Positions 1 through 9,299 are shown, numbered from the stretch's first letter. The stretch is DNA of 64,000 bases from DATLNF01 sp963765815 (GCA_963765815.1 CAVXXT010000001.1:310001-374000), one strand, 5' to 3'. The notes: generated by a model not told the origin, from the sequence alone. Program-made: numbers and translations.

Positions 1-2397
1 GGCATCAACGAGGACGTCGTACGCAACATCTCCGGTCTGAAGAGCGAGCCCGAGTGGATGCTCGCGATGCGGCTCAAGGGCCTGAAGCTCTTCGGCAAGA
101 AGCCGATGCCGACGTGGGGCTCGGACCTGTCCGGCATCGACTTCGACAACATCAAGTACTTCGTGCGCTCCACGGAGAAGCAGGCCGAGTCCTGGGACGA
201 CCTGCCTGCCGACATCAAGAACACCTACGACAAGCTCGGCATCCCCGAGGCCGAGAAGGCCCGCCTCATCTCCGGCGTTGCGGCCCAGTACGAATCCGAG
301 GTGGTCTACCACAAGATTCGCGAGGATCTGGAGCAGCTTGGCGTGCTGTTCCTCGACACGGACACCGCTCTCCGCGAGCACGAGGACCTGTTCCGCGAGT
401 ACTTCGGCACCGTGATCCCTGTGGGCGACAACAAGTTCGCCGCGCTCAACACCGCGGTCTGGTCGGGCGGCAGCTTCATCTACGTGCCGCCGGGCGTGAA
501 GGTCGACATCCCGCTGCAGGCCTACTTCCGGATCAACACCGAGAACATGGGCCAGTTCGAGCGGACGCTGATCATCGCCGACGAGGGCTCGAGCGTTCAT
601 TACGTCGAGGGATGCCTGCCCGCCGGTGAGCTCATCGCGACCGCGGATGGCGACTGGCGCGCCATCGAGACCATCAAGGTCGGCGACCACGTGCTGTCCC
701 ACGACGGCCGGCCGCACCGCGTCAAGGCCGTGCAGATGCGCGACTTCACCGGCGACCTGTTCCGCTTCACGCCGCTGTCTCCCGCCAACTCCTTCACCGT
801 CACGGGCGAGCACCCGCTGCTCGTCGTGCCGCGGGCGTCGGTCGCGACGACACGCGCGCCCCGCAACGGCTGGCAGCTTGAGGTCAGCACCGCCAAGCTG
901 AAGGCCGCGGAGCCGCAGTGGCTGCCGGCGAACCAGGTGCAGGCGGGCGATTTCCTCGTCTACCCGAAGCCGCGGCCGACCCTGGCCGAGACCGTGCTGC
1001 CGATCGAGCTGGCTCGGCTGGCCGGCTACTACCTCGCCGAGGGCCACGCGACGCTGACCAACGGCTGCGAGTCGCTGGTGTTCTCGTTCCACATCGACGA
1101 GTTCGAGTACGTCGACGAGGTGCAGCAGCTCTGCAAGAACCTGTGGGACGCCAAGTCGTCCGTTCTGCGCAACGAGGCGAAGCACGAGGCGCGCGTTCTC
1201 GTGTACACCAAGGTCGGCTACCGCGCGATGCTCGACCACGTCGGCACCGGCTCGTCGACGAAGATGCTGTCCGAGGACTTCCTCGCCCAGGACGACGAGT
1301 TCCTCACCGCCCTGGTGGAGACCTATGTCTGCGGCGACGGCAACCGCATCAAGCGCGGCGGTGCTGAGTGGGTGCGCGCGCACACCACCTCGCGGCTCTG
1401 GGCGCTGCAACTGCAGTCGATCCTCGCTCGGACCGGCACGTTCGCGACGGTCGAGCTCCGTCGGCCCGGCGGACCCGGAGAGATCCTCGGCCGCAGCGTG
1501 GTCCGCAAGGACCTCTGGCAGGTGCAGTGGACCGAGGGCGGGCATGGCCCGCGCCAGGTCCGCGACGCCGGCGACTACTTCCTCGTGCCGCTCAAGAAGC
1601 TCGCGGTCGAGCAGGCGAGCGAGCCGGTGTTCAACCTCGACGTCGAGGAGCCGGACAGCTACCTGGCGAGCGGCTTCGCGGTGCACAACTGCACCGCGCC
1701 GGTCTACTCATCCGACAGCCTGCACTCGGCGGTCGTCGAGATCATCGTGAAGAAGGACGCGCACGTCCGCTACACGACCATCCAGAACTGGTCCAACAAC
1801 GTCTACAACCTGGTGACCAAGCGCACCGCGGTCGAGGCCGGCGGTCGCATGGAGTGGATCGACGGCAACATCGGGTCGAAGGTCACCATGAAGTACCCCG
1901 CCTGCTACCTCCTGGGTGAGAACGCGTACGGCGAGACGCTGTCCGTCGCCTTCGCCGGCGAGGGCCAGCACCAGGACGCGGGCGCCAAGATGGTGCACGC
2001 CGCGCCCAACACCTCGAGCCAGATCGTCAGCAAGTCGGTCGCTCGCAGCGGCGGGCGCACGTCGTACCGCGGCCTGGTGCAGATCCAGGAGGGTGCGACC
2101 GGATCCAAGTCGAGCGTGCGCTGCGACGCGCTGCTCACCGACGCGATCAGCCGCTCGGACACCTACCCGTACGTCGACGTCCGCGAGGACGACGCGTCGA
2201 TCGGCCACGAGGCGACGGTCAGCAAGATCGGCGAGGACCAGCTCTTCTACCTGATGCAGCGCGGCATGACCGAGAACGAGGCCATGGCGATGATCGTGCG
2301 CGGCTTCGTCGAGCCGATCGCGCGCGAGCTGCCGATGGAGTACGCGCTCGAGCTCAACCGGCTGATCGAGCTCCAGATGGAAGGCTCGGTCGGCTAG
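1..2397 (+). CDS. sufB: Fe-S cluster assembly scaffold SufB, interrupted by an intein (5' end missing)
   Basis: The reading frame is open from the first base, so the true start lies upstream. SufB is the core scaffold of the SufBC2D complex, where cytosolic Fe-S clusters are assembled. The host protein is recognisable on both sides of an in-frame intein: an N-terminal part to about codon 204, then from codon 564 the beta-helix core with SVRCDALL and DDASIGHEATV, the regions that hold the conserved SufB Cys and Glu. Removing the 359-residue intein leaves a near full-length SufB missing its first few dozen residues. The TAG stop directly abuts the sufD ATG. The upstream neighbour is expected to be a sufR-type regulator, but it is outside the window. 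Confidence 0.97.
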   Translation, partial: GINEDVVRNISGLKSEPEWMLAMRLKGLKLFGKKPMPTWGSDLSGIDFDNIKYFVRSTEKQAESWDDLPADIKNTYDKLGIPEAEKARLISGVAAQYESEVVYHKIREDLEQLGVLFLDTDTALREHEDLFREYFGTVIPVGDNKFAALNTAVWSGGSFIYVPPGVKVDIPLQAYFRINTENMGQFERTLIIADEGSSVHYVEGCLPAGELIATADGDWRAIETIKVGDHVLSHDGRPHRVKAVQMRDFTGDLFRFTPLSPANSFTVTGEHPLLVVPRASVATTRAPRNGWQLEVSTAKLKAAEPQWLPANQVQAGDFLVYPKPRPTLAETVLPIELARLAGYYLAEGHATLTNGCESLVFSFHIDEFEYVDEVQQLCKNLWDAKSSVLRNEAKHEARVLVYTKVGYRAMLDHVGTGSSTKMLSEDFLAQDDEFLTALVETYVCGDGNRIKRGGAEWVRAHTTSRLWALQLQSILARTGTFATVELRRPGGPGEILGRSVVRKDLWQVQWTEGGHGPRQVRDAGDYFLVPLKKLAVEQASEPVFNLDVEEPDSYLASGFAVHNCTAPVYSSDSLHSAVVEIIVKKDAHVRYTTIQNWSNNVYNLVTKRTAVEAGGRMEWIDGNIGSKVTMKYPACYLLGENAYGETLSVAFAGEGQHQDAGAKMVHAAPNTSSQIVSKSVARSGGRTSYRGLVQIQEGATGSKSSVRCDALLTDAISRSDTYPYVDVREDDASIGHEATVSKIGEDQLFYLMQRGMTENEAMAMIVRGFVEPIARELPMEYALELNRLIELQMEGSVG
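613..1689 (+). mobile_element. Intein with LAGLIDADG homing endonuclease inside SufB
   Basis: The 359-residue insertion begins with Cys1 (CLPAGELI, nt 613) and ends HN at nt 1684-1689, followed by Cys+1 of the C-extein (CTAPVYS). Splicing block B is visible as TGEHPLL, with the Thr-x-x-His pattern. The penultimate residue is His and the last is Asn, so all class 1 splicing residues are present. Two dodecapeptide motifs, AGYYLAEG (nt 1021-1044) and LVETYVCGDG (about nt 1312-1341), keep their acidic residues, so the endonuclease may be active. SufB/Pps1 is a known intein host in mycobacteria. Base composition matches the host gene, which suggests long residence. Confidence 0.95.
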
Positions 2398-3561
2398 ATG
2401 AGCGACGTCACCCCAGGTACGACGATCACCGGCACCGGCGCGATGGTGCCGGCGCTGTCCAAGGCGGAGCGCGTCCTCTCGCGCGATGTCGCCGACTTCC
2501 CGATGCCCACGGGCCGCGAGGAGGACTGGCGGTTCACGCCGCTCGACCGCCTGCGCGGGCTGCTCGACGGCACGGCTACGACCGACGGCGGCATCTCCGT
2601 CGCGTGGGACGGCCCGGCCGCGGCGACGATGGACCGCATCGCCAAGGACGACCCGCGGGTCGGCTCGGCGTTCGTCCCGGCCGACCGCGCGGCGGCGCTG
2701 GCGATGGAGCGCACCACGGAGCCGCTGCTGGTCAGCGTGCCGGCCGAGACCGAGCTCGACGCACCGGTGCGCATCACGGTCAAGGGCGAGGGCGGCACGT
2801 CGTACGGCCACCTGGTCATCGAGGTCGGCGCCTTCGCGAAGGCGACCGTCGTCCTCGACCACGTCGGCACGGCGTTCTTCTCCGCCAACGTCGAGTGCCT
2901 CGTCGGCGACGGAGCGACGCTCACCTTCGTCAGCCTGCAGGACTGGGACGCCGGCGCGGTGCACCTCGGCCACCACGTGTTCCGGCTGGGCCGGGATGCG
3001 ACCGTCCGCGGCTTCACCATCACGCTCGGCGGAGACCTCGTGCGCCTCGCTCCGAGCATCGAGTACGCCGGCACCGGCGGCGACGCCGAGCTCTACGGTC
3101 TCTTCTTCGCCGACGAGGCTCAGCACCTCGAGCACCGGGTCTTCGTCGACCACACCCAGCCGCACTGCCGCAGCCGGGTCGTCTACAAGGGCGCGCTGCA
3201 GGGCGAGGGCGCGCACGCGGTGTGGATCGGCGACGTCTTCATCGGCAAGGACGCCGTCGGCACCGACACCTACGAGGTCAACCGCAACCTGGTGCTGACC
3301 GACGGCGCCCGGGCCGACAGCGTGCCCAACCTCGAGATCGAGACCGGCGAGGTCGCCGGCGCCGGCCACGCCTCAGCTACCGGGCGCTTCGACGACCTGC
3401 AGCTGTTCTACCTGCAGTCGCGTGGCATCCCGGCCGACGAGGCGCGGCGTCTCGTCGTCCGCGGGTTCTTCGCCGAGGTGATCGACCGCATCGACGTGCC
3501 CGAGCTGCGCGAGCGGCTGATCCAGGCCGTCGACGACGAGCTCGCGGACTCGGTGCTGTGA
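2398..3561 (+). CDS. sufD: Fe-S cluster assembly protein SufD
   Basis: SufD (387 aa) is the SufB paralogue that pairs with SufB and the SufC dimer in the SufBC2D scaffold and is linked to iron delivery. The N-terminal part has the conserved GREEDWRFTPLDRLR stretch. The C-terminal half is the beta-helix core, with a conserved His in the GAGHASATGRFD segment and the ending LQSRGIPADEARRLVVRGF that SufB and SufD share. The ATG follows the sufB stop with no gap, indicating translational coupling. Identification is secure from sequence and operon position. Confidence 0.96.
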   Translation: MSDVTPGTTITGTGAMVPALSKAERVLSRDVADFPMPTGREEDWRFTPLDRLRGLLDGTATTDGGISVAWDGPAAATMDRIAKDDPRVGSAFVPADRAAALAMERTTEPLLVSVPAETELDAPVRITVKGEGGTSYGHLVIEVGAFAKATVVLDHVGTAFFSANVECLVGDGATLTFVSLQDWDAGAVHLGHHVFRLGRDATVRGFTITLGGDLVRLAPSIEYAGTGGDAELYGLFFADEAQHLEHRVFVDHTQPHCRSRVVYKGALQGEGAHAVWIGDVFIGKDAVGTDTYEVNRNLVLTDGARADSVPNLEIETGEVAGAGHASATGRFDDLQLFYLQSRGIPADEARRLVVRGFFAEVIDRIDVPELRERLIQAVDDELADSVL

Positions 3562-3565
3562 CCCG

Positions 3566-3886
3566 ATGAGCGACTACCTGCGCGCCTGCGCCGCTGCCGA
3601 CGTACCTGAGAGCACCGCTCTGCGCGTCGTCCTCGATGGCGTGCCGGTGTGCATGGTGCGCAGCGATGGCGAGTTCTACGCGATCCACGACGTCTGCTCG
3701 CACGCCGACGTCCCGCTGTCCGAGGGCGACGTGGAGGACGGCACCATCGAGTGCTGGCTGCACGGCTCCCGCTTCGACCTCTCCACCGGCCGCCCCACCG
3801 GGCTGCCGGCCACCCGTCCCGTCCCGGTCTACCCCGTCAAGCGCGACGGCGACGACCTGCTCGTCTGCCTCGAGGAGAACAACTAG
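3566..3886 (+). CDS. Rieske [2Fe-2S] ferredoxin of the suf operon
   Basis: A 106-aa protein with one Rieske domain. The cluster ligands are in C44-S-H46 and C63-W-L-H66, the usual CxH...CxxH arrangement. It resembles the ferredoxin subunit of ring-hydroxylating dioxygenases, but no oxygenase subunit is nearby. It sits between sufD (4 nt upstream) and sufC (2 nt downstream). Rieske-type ferredoxins in this position are common in actinobacterial suf operons. A role as electron donor during cluster assembly is inference from context. Confidence 0.9.
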   Translation: MSDYLRACAAADVPESTALRVVLDGVPVCMVRSDGEFYAIHDVCSHADVPLSEGDVEDGTIECWLHGSRFDLSTGRPTGLPATRPVPVYPVKRDGDDLLVCLEENN

Positions 3887-3888
3887 TC

Positions 3889-4644
3889 ATGTCGGTGCTC
3901 GAGATCCGCGACCTGCACGTCAACGTCGCCGACACGGAGATCCTCTCCGGCGTCGACCTGACCATCCGCGCGGGGGAGACGCACGCGCTGATGGGACCCA
4001 ACGGCTCCGGCAAGTCGACGCTGGCCTACGCCATCGCCGGGCACCCCAAGTACACGGTCACCTCCGGCACCGTGACTCTCGACGGTGCCGACGTGCTCGC
4101 GATGTCCGTCGACGAGCGTGCCCGCACGGGTCTGTTCCTGGCGATGCAGTACCCCGTCGAGGTGCCCGGCGTCTCCGTCTCCAACTTCCTGCGTACGGCG
4201 GCCACCGCGATCCGCGGCGAGGCGCCCAAGCTGCGCCTGTGGGTCAAGGAGCTCAAGGAGGCGATGGCCGCGCTCGAGATGGACCCGGTCTTCGCCGAGC
4301 GCAACGTCAACGAGGGCTTCTCCGGCGGCGAGAAGAAGCGGCACGAGATCCTCCAGCTCGAGCTGCTCCAGCCGAAGATCGCCGTCCTCGACGAGACCGA
4401 CTCCGGCCTCGACGTCGACGCGCTGCGCGTCGTGAGCCACGGCGTCAACCGGCTGCGCGAGAAGGGCCAGACGGGCACCCTGCTGATCACCCACTACACG
4501 CGGATCCTGCGCTACATCCAGCCCGAGTTCGTCCACGTCATGTTCGACGGCCGGATCGTGCAGGAGGGCGGCCCCGAGCTGGCCCAGATCCTCGAGGACA
4601 AGGGCTACGAGCACCTTCGCCCTGCGGCGGCGACCGCACCGTGA
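3889..4644 (+). CDS. sufC: Fe-S assembly ATPase SufC
   Basis: A 251-aa ABC-type ATPase that drives the SufBC2D scaffold. Walker A is GPNGSGKST (about residues 36-44), the signature is FSGGEKKR, and Walker B continues into LDETDSGLD, a form typical of SufC. There are no membrane segments. The ATG at 3889 gives the standard length; an upstream in-frame ATG at 3649 only reads through the Rieske gene in another frame. The TGA overlaps the sufS GTG by 4 nt (GTGA). Confidence 0.97.
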   Translation: MSVLEIRDLHVNVADTEILSGVDLTIRAGETHALMGPNGSGKSTLAYAIAGHPKYTVTSGTVTLDGADVLAMSVDERARTGLFLAMQYPVEVPGVSVSNFLRTAATAIRGEAPKLRLWVKELKEAMAALEMDPVFAERNVNEGFSGGEKKRHEILQLELLQPKIAVLDETDSGLDVDALRVVSHGVNRLREKGQTGTLLITHYTRILRYIQPEFVHVMFDGRIVQEGGPELAQILEDKGYEHLRPAAATAP

Positions 4645-5909
4645 CAGCCGCCACCCCGGCGCTGGACGTCGAGCGGATCCGCAAGGACTTCCCGATCCTG
4701 CAGCGGGAGGTCAACGGCCGCCCGCTCGTCTACCTCGACAGCGCCGCCTCCTCGCAGCGCCCCCAGGTCGTCCTCGACGCGATGACCGCCTATTACGAGC
4801 AGAACCACGCCAACGTCCACCGCGGCATCTACACCCTCGCCGAAGAGGCGACCGCGATGTACGAGGCGGCGCGCGACGCGGTGGCCGCGCTGATCAACGC
4901 GCCGAGTCGCGACGAGGTCGTCTTCACCAAGAACGTCACCGAGGCGTTCAACCTGGTCGCCCGCTCGATCGGCGATGCGCCGGCCGGCTCACCGCTGCAC
5001 GTCGGCCCGGGCGACGAGATCCTCATCACGGAGATGGAGCACCACTCCAACATCGTGCCGTGGCAGATGCTCGCCCAGCGCTCCGGAGCGACGCTGCGCT
5101 GGATCGGCATCACCGACGAGGGCCGCCTCGATCTGACGAACCTCGACGACCTGCTCACCGAGCGCACCCGGATCGTGAGCTTCACGCTGCAGAGCAACCT
5201 GCTCGGCACGATCAACCCGACATCGCAGATCGTCCGCCGCGCCAGGGAGGTCGGCGCGCTCGTCCTCGTCGACGCCGCCCAGGCCGTGCCGCACTCGGTG
5301 GTCGACGTGCAGGAGCTCGGCGTCGACCTGCTCGGCTTCACCGGGCACAAGGCCTGCGGGCCGACCGGCATCGGCGTCCTCTGGGGTCGTCGCGAGCTGC
5401 TCGACGAGCTGCCGCCTTTCCTCGGCGGCGGCGAGATGATCGAGACCGTCACGATGGCCGGCTCGACGTACGCCCAGGTGCCGCACAAGTTCGAGGCAGG
5501 CACGCCGATGATCGCCGAGGCCGTCGGGCTCAAGGCTGCGATCGACTACCTGCGTGAGATCGGGCTCGATCGCATCAAGGCGCACGAGAAGGAGCTGGTC
5601 GCCTACGCACTCGACGCGCTGGCCGAGGTACCCGGCCTGCGCATCGTCGGCCCGCGCACGCCCGTGTCGCACGGCGGCGCGATCAGCTTCACGATGGACG
5701 AGCTGCACCCGCACGACGTCGGCCAGGTGCTCGACGAGCGGGCGATCGCCGTGCGCGTCGGCCAGCACTGCGCCGCGCCGCTGTGCAGCCGCCTCGGCGT
5801 GCCGGCCACGACCCGCGCGTCGTTCTACCTCTACACGACGCAGGCCGAGGTCGACGCCCTCGTCGAGGGCCTCCACCACGTGCGCCGCTTCTTCGGCGCA
5901 GGAGCCTGA
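4641..5909 (+). CDS. sufS: Cysteine desulfurase SufS
   Basis: A 422-aa PLP-dependent group II cysteine desulfurase that supplies sulfur to SufU and the SUF scaffold. The PLP Lys is K237 in FTGHKACGPTG. The persulfide-carrying Cys is C377 in RVGQHCAAPL. HHSN at 134-137 contributes to the PLP site. The GTG at 4641 overlaps the sufC stop and gives the expected N-terminus (ERIRKDFPIL). SufU starts 2 nt after its stop, matching the Gram-positive SufS-SufU partnership. Confidence 0.96.
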   Translation: MTAATPALDVERIRKDFPILQREVNGRPLVYLDSAASSQRPQVVLDAMTAYYEQNHANVHRGIYTLAEEATAMYEAARDAVAALINAPSRDEVVFTKNVTEAFNLVARSIGDAPAGSPLHVGPGDEILITEMEHHSNIVPWQMLAQRSGATLRWIGITDEGRLDLTNLDDLLTERTRIVSFTLQSNLLGTINPTSQIVRRAREVGALVLVDAAQAVPHSVVDVQELGVDLLGFTGHKACGPTGIGVLWGRRELLDELPPFLGGGEMIETVTMAGSTYAQVPHKFEAGTPMIAEAVGLKAAIDYLREIGLDRIKAHEKELVAYALDALAEVPGLRIVGPRTPVSHGGAISFTMDELHPHDVGQVLDERAIAVRVGQHCAAPLCSRLGVPATTRASFYLYTTQAEVDALVEGLHHVRRFFGAGA

Positions 5910-5911
5910 CC

Positions 5912-6373
5912 GTGCAGCTCGAGTCGATGTACCAGGAGATCATCCTCGACCACTACCGGCGGCCCCACCACAAGGGCCTGACCGAGCCGTTCGACGCCGA
6001 GGTGCACCACGTCAACCCGACCTGCGGCGACGAGGTCACGCTGCGCGTCAGCGTCGTCGACGGCCAGGTCGCCGACGTGTCCTACGACGGCACCGGCTGC
6101 TCGATCAGCCAGGCGTCGACGTCGGTGATGACCGAGCTGGTGATCGGCAAGCCGGTGGCCGAGGGTTTGGCGATCGCGGACGAGTTCCTCGCGCTGATGC
6201 AGGGCCAGGGCAAGGTCGAGCCGGACGAGGACGTGCTCGAGGACGCGATCGCGTTCGCCGGCGTCGCGCGCTATCCCGCGCGGGTGAAGTGCGCGCTGCT
6301 CGGCTGGATGGCCTGGAAGGACGCGACCGCCCAAGCGGTGTCCGCGCACGACAGCAAGAAGGAGAACGCATGA
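5912..6373 (+). CDS. sufU: Zinc-dependent sulfurtransferase SufU
   Basis: A 153-aa IscU-like protein. In Gram-positive SUF systems SufU accepts the persulfide from SufS rather than acting as the final scaffold. The zinc ligands of the family are visible as C38, D40, C63 and C127 (NPTCGDE, GTGCSIS, VKCALLGW). A GTG start at 5912 gives the usual LESMYQEIILDHYRRP N-terminus. The stop overlaps the sufT ATG (ATGA). Confidence 0.95.
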   Translation: MQLESMYQEIILDHYRRPHHKGLTEPFDAEVHHVNPTCGDEVTLRVSVVDGQVADVSYDGTGCSISQASTSVMTELVIGKPVAEGLAIADEFLALMQGQGKVEPDEDVLEDAIAFAGVARYPARVKCALLGWMAWKDATAQAVSAHDSKKENA

Positions 6374-6687
6374 GCGAGAAGGCGTCCGTCGCCGACGTCA
6401 CCGAGGCGATGCGCGACGTCGTCGATCCCGAGATCGGCATCAACATCGTCGACCTCGGCCTCGTCTACGGCGTCACCGTCGGCGAGGACAACGTGTGCGT
6501 GCTCGACATGACGCTCACCTCCGCCGCGTGCCCGCTCACCGACGTCATCGAGGACCAGAGCCGCTCGGTCCTCAAGGACCTGGTCGAGGACGTGAAGATC
6601 AACTGGGTCTGGATGCCGCCATGGGGCCCGGACAAGATCACCGACGACGGCCGCGAGCAGATGCGAGCACTCGGGTTCAACGTCTGA
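6370..6687 (+). CDS. sufT: SUF assembly protein SufT (MIP18/DUF59 family)
   Basis: A 105-aa single-domain MIP18-family protein, the last gene of the suf operon. It carries the family hallmarks DPEIGINIVDLGLVYG near the N-terminus and SAACPL with the conserved Cys, then PPWGPDKIT. Family members assist Fe-S cluster maturation of target proteins. The ATG overlaps the sufU stop by 4 nt. The operon then ends in a gap holding a strong inverted repeat. Confidence 0.93.
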   Translation: MSEKASVADVTEAMRDVVDPEIGINIVDLGLVYGVTVGEDNVCVLDMTLTSAACPLTDVIEDQSRSVLKDLVEDVKINWVWMPPWGPDKITDDGREQMRALGFNV

Positions 6688-6715
6688 GGCTCGCCCCGCC
6701 CCCGCCCCATCCATC

Positions 6716-6769
6716 CCGAACTTTGAAGCACTGCACGCTCACGACGGTGCAGATCGCTTCAAAGTTCGG
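6716..6769. repeat. Intergenic palindromic repeat, copy 1
   Basis: The outer arms CCGAACTTTGAAGC (6716-6729) and GCTTCAAAGTTCGG (6756-6769) are perfect 14-bp inverted repeats. Inside them CTGCAC (6731-6736) pairs with GTGCAG (6747-6752). It lies between sufT and the ABC-F gene. It may act as a transcription terminator for the suf operon, but related copies near 27.4 and 33.4 kb show that it belongs to a dispersed repeat family. This copy is in reverse orientation relative to copy 2. Confidence 0.85.
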
Positions 6770-6798
6770 CCAGTGTGACGTAGAGATGACCCCGACCC

Positions 6799-8400
6799 AT
6801 GCTGAGTGCTGCTGAGCTGGAGCTCCGCGCGGGGGCGCGCACTCTCATCGCGAACGCGACTTTTCGGGTTGCTGCGGGGGACCGGGTAGGACTCGTCGGG
6901 CGCAACGGGGCGGGGAAGACCACCCTGCTGCGCGTCCTGGCGGGGGAGGGGCTGCCGGCGGCGGGACGCGTTGCGCGCAGCGGCGAGGTCGGCTACCTGC
7001 CGCAGGACCCGCGCACCGGCGACCTCGAGCAGCTGGCTCGAGACCGCATCCTCTCCGCGCGCGGCCTCGACGTGCTCATCTCCGACATGCGCAGCGCCGA
7101 GGCCGGCATGGCCGACTCCGACGACGACAAGCGCGATGCCGCCGTACGCCGCTACGGCCGGCTCGAGGACCAGTTCCACGTCCTCGGTGGGTGGGCCGCC
7201 GAGAGCGAGGCGGCGTCGATCGCGAGCTCGCTCGGCCTGCCCGACCGCGCGCTGGGCCAGCCGCTCGGCACGCTCTCCGGTGGCCAGCGCCGCCGGGTCG
7301 AGCTGGCCCGCATCCTCTTCAGCGGCGCCGAGACGCTGCTGCTCGACGAGCCGACTAACCACCTCGACGCCGACTCGATCACCTGGCTGCGCGACTTCCT
7401 GCGCACCCACCGCGGCGGGCTGGTGATCGTGAGCCACGACGTCGACCTGCTCGATCACGTGGTGAACAAGGTCATGCACCTCGACGCGACGCGAGCCGAG
7501 CTCGACGCGTACAACGTCGGCTGGAAGGCCTACCTGCAGCAGCGCGAGACCGACGAGCGTCGTCGCAAGCGCGAGCGGGTCAACGCGGAGAAGCAGGCAG
7601 CGGTGCTCAAGGCGCAGGCCGACTCGATGCGCGCGACCGCGACCAAGGCGAAGGCCGCGCAGAACATGGACCGCCGTGCCGAGCGGCTGCTGAGCGGGCT
7701 CGAGCAGACCCGCGTCGCGGACAAGGTGGCCAAGCTGCGCTTCCCCGACCCGGCGCCGTGCGGGAAGACCCCGCTCACCGCGACCGGGCTGTCGAAGTCG
7801 TACGGCTCGCTCGAGGTGTTCACCGATGTCGACCTCGCGGTCGACCGCGGCTCGCGGGTGGTCGTCCTCGGACTCAACGGCGCGGGCAAGACAACGCTGC
7901 TGCGGCTGCTCGCCGGGGTCGAGGCCGCCGACACCGGCGAGGTCGAGCCCGGCCACGGTCTCCAGCTCGGCTACTACGCGCAGGAGCACGAGACCCTCGA
8001 CGTCGACCGCTCGGTGCTCGACAACCTCCGCAGCGCGGCGCCGGCGTCGTCGACGGATGCCGAGCTGCGGAAGGTGCTCGGCGCGTTCCTGTTCTCCGGC
8101 GACGTCGTGCACCAGCCCGCCGGCACTCTCTCGGGCGGCGAGAAGACCCGGCTCGCACTCGCTGCGCTCGTCACGTCGTCGGCCAACGTGCTGCTCCTCG
8201 ACGAGCCGACCAACAACCTCGACCCGGCCAGCCGCGAGGAGATCCTCCGGGCGCTCGACACGTACAAGGGCGCCGTCGTGCTGGTGTCCCACGACGAGGG
8301 CGCGGTCCGCGCGCTCAACCCCGAGCGGGTCATCCTCATGCCCGACGGCGTCGAGGACTCCTGGAGCGACGACCTCGCCGACCTGGTGGCTCTGGCCTAG
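6799..8400 (+). CDS. ABC-F family ATPase (duplicated ATP-binding domain)
   Basis: 533 aa with two ABC domains and no membrane segments, the ABC-F layout. Domain 1 has GRNGAGKTT (near residue 35), LSGGQRRRVEL and LLLDEPTNHLD. A charged linker rich in K/R/Q/A (about residues 245-300) matches the P-site tRNA interaction motif region of the family. Domain 2 has GLNGAGKTT, LSGGEKTRLAL and LLLDEPTNNLD. Family members act on ribosomes as translation factors or antibiotic-resistance factors; the specific role cannot be told. An ABC-F gene also lies near suf and acn in M. tuberculosis (Rv1473, from memory). Confidence 0.92.
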   Translation: MLSAAELELRAGARTLIANATFRVAAGDRVGLVGRNGAGKTTLLRVLAGEGLPAAGRVARSGEVGYLPQDPRTGDLEQLARDRILSARGLDVLISDMRSAEAGMADSDDDKRDAAVRRYGRLEDQFHVLGGWAAESEAASIASSLGLPDRALGQPLGTLSGGQRRRVELARILFSGAETLLLDEPTNHLDADSITWLRDFLRTHRGGLVIVSHDVDLLDHVVNKVMHLDATRAELDAYNVGWKAYLQQRETDERRRKRERVNAEKQAAVLKAQADSMRATATKAKAAQNMDRRAERLLSGLEQTRVADKVAKLRFPDPAPCGKTPLTATGLSKSYGSLEVFTDVDLAVDRGSRVVVLGLNGAGKTTLLRLLAGVEAADTGEVEPGHGLQLGYYAQEHETLDVDRSVLDNLRSAAPASSTDAELRKVLGAFLFSGDVVHQPAGTLSGGEKTRLALAALVTSSANVLLLDEPTNNLDPASREEILRALDTYKGAVVLVSHDEGAVRALNPERVILMPDGVEDSWSDDLADLVALA

Positions 8401-8427
8401 GGACCTGCCTCGCTCATAGGGTGAGGC

Positions 8428-9228
8428 ATGGCGCTGTCGCTGGACGTGGGTGAGGACCGGTTACCGCTGCTCGCCCGGCGGCTGGAAGATCACCAGCGCG
8501 CCTACGCCGCGATCCGCTACGGCTCGGTCTTCCGGGTCGGCCTCGCCCGTGTCGTCATCAACCCGGACAGCCCGCTGGCCGCATCCAACTTCGCTGCGAC
8601 GCTGACCGGTTCGCCGGACGCCGCCGACGTGACCCTCCAGGAGCTGCCCTACGTCTGGGCCGAGCACGGGATCGCCCCGGTGATCCTGCTCGACTCCCCG
8701 TCGAGCCTGCCCGAGCTCGGCGTGCTCGCCGAGGAGCTCGACTACGAGGCCGCCGAGGAGCTCGCGGTCATGGTGCTGGCCCACCCGCAGCTGCTGGTCG
8801 AGGGCGAGCTGGGGCGGCAGGTCGTGCCGATGGGCGGGGCGAGCGAGCGGGAGATCGCTGCGGTGCTCTCGGACGCTTTCGGCTACAGCGACCACGTCGA
8901 GGCGGCGTTGCCCGACCTGATCGGGCAGCGACTCGACGACCCCCGGGTCATCGCGATGGGGGCGCAGCGCGACGGGGAGCTGGCCGGCGTGGCGATGGGC
9001 TTCGTGGAGGGCGAGGTCGGGTTCATCGCCGAGCTCGGCGTGCGGAGCGACGCGCGCGGCCACGGCATCGGTCGCGCAGTGGCGAGTGCGGCTGCCGCCG
9101 AGTGCATCACGCGCGGCGCGCGCCTCGTCTGGCTCTCCACCGAGGCCGGCGGCCTGGTCGAGCGGTTCTGGCAGGGCCTGGGTTTCGTCGAGGCGTACGA
9201 CGCGATCACCTACCAGCGTCGGCCCTGA
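8428..9228 (+). CDS. GNAT-family acetyltransferase with uncharacterised N-terminal half
   Basis: 266 aa. The C-terminal half (about 140-262) is a GNAT domain, with an acetyl-CoA-binding signature in GVRSDARGHGIGRAVAS and the usual end FWQGLGFVEAYDAI. The N-terminal 130 residues match no domain I recognise. The substrate is unknown. A TAGGGT hexamer at 8417-8422 ends 5 nt before the ATG and no Shine-Dalgarno is visible, so the mRNA is probably leaderless. Confidence 0.85.
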   Translation: MALSLDVGEDRLPLLARRLEDHQRAYAAIRYGSVFRVGLARVVINPDSPLAASNFAATLTGSPDAADVTLQELPYVWAEHGIAPVILLDSPSSLPELGVLAEELDYEAAEELAVMVLAHPQLLVEGELGRQVVPMGGASEREIAAVLSDAFGYSDHVEAALPDLIGQRLDDPRVIAMGAQRDGELAGVAMGFVEGEVGFIAELGVRSDARGHGIGRAVASAAAAECITRGARLVWLSTEAGGLVERFWQGLGFVEAYDAITYQRRP

Positions 9229-9299
9229 CGGGCTTCTGCTCATTGGCCTGAGCGCGTGGTTGCGGCATGATCCGGGCTGAGGGACCGAGGAGGTCTGCA

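Noticed and set aside
1708..3369. A 553-codon minus-strand frame across sufB and sufD
   Set aside because: It is antisense to two well-conserved genes, and its composition (Arg, Asp, Val, Gly, His rich) is typical of a GC-rich shadow frame.
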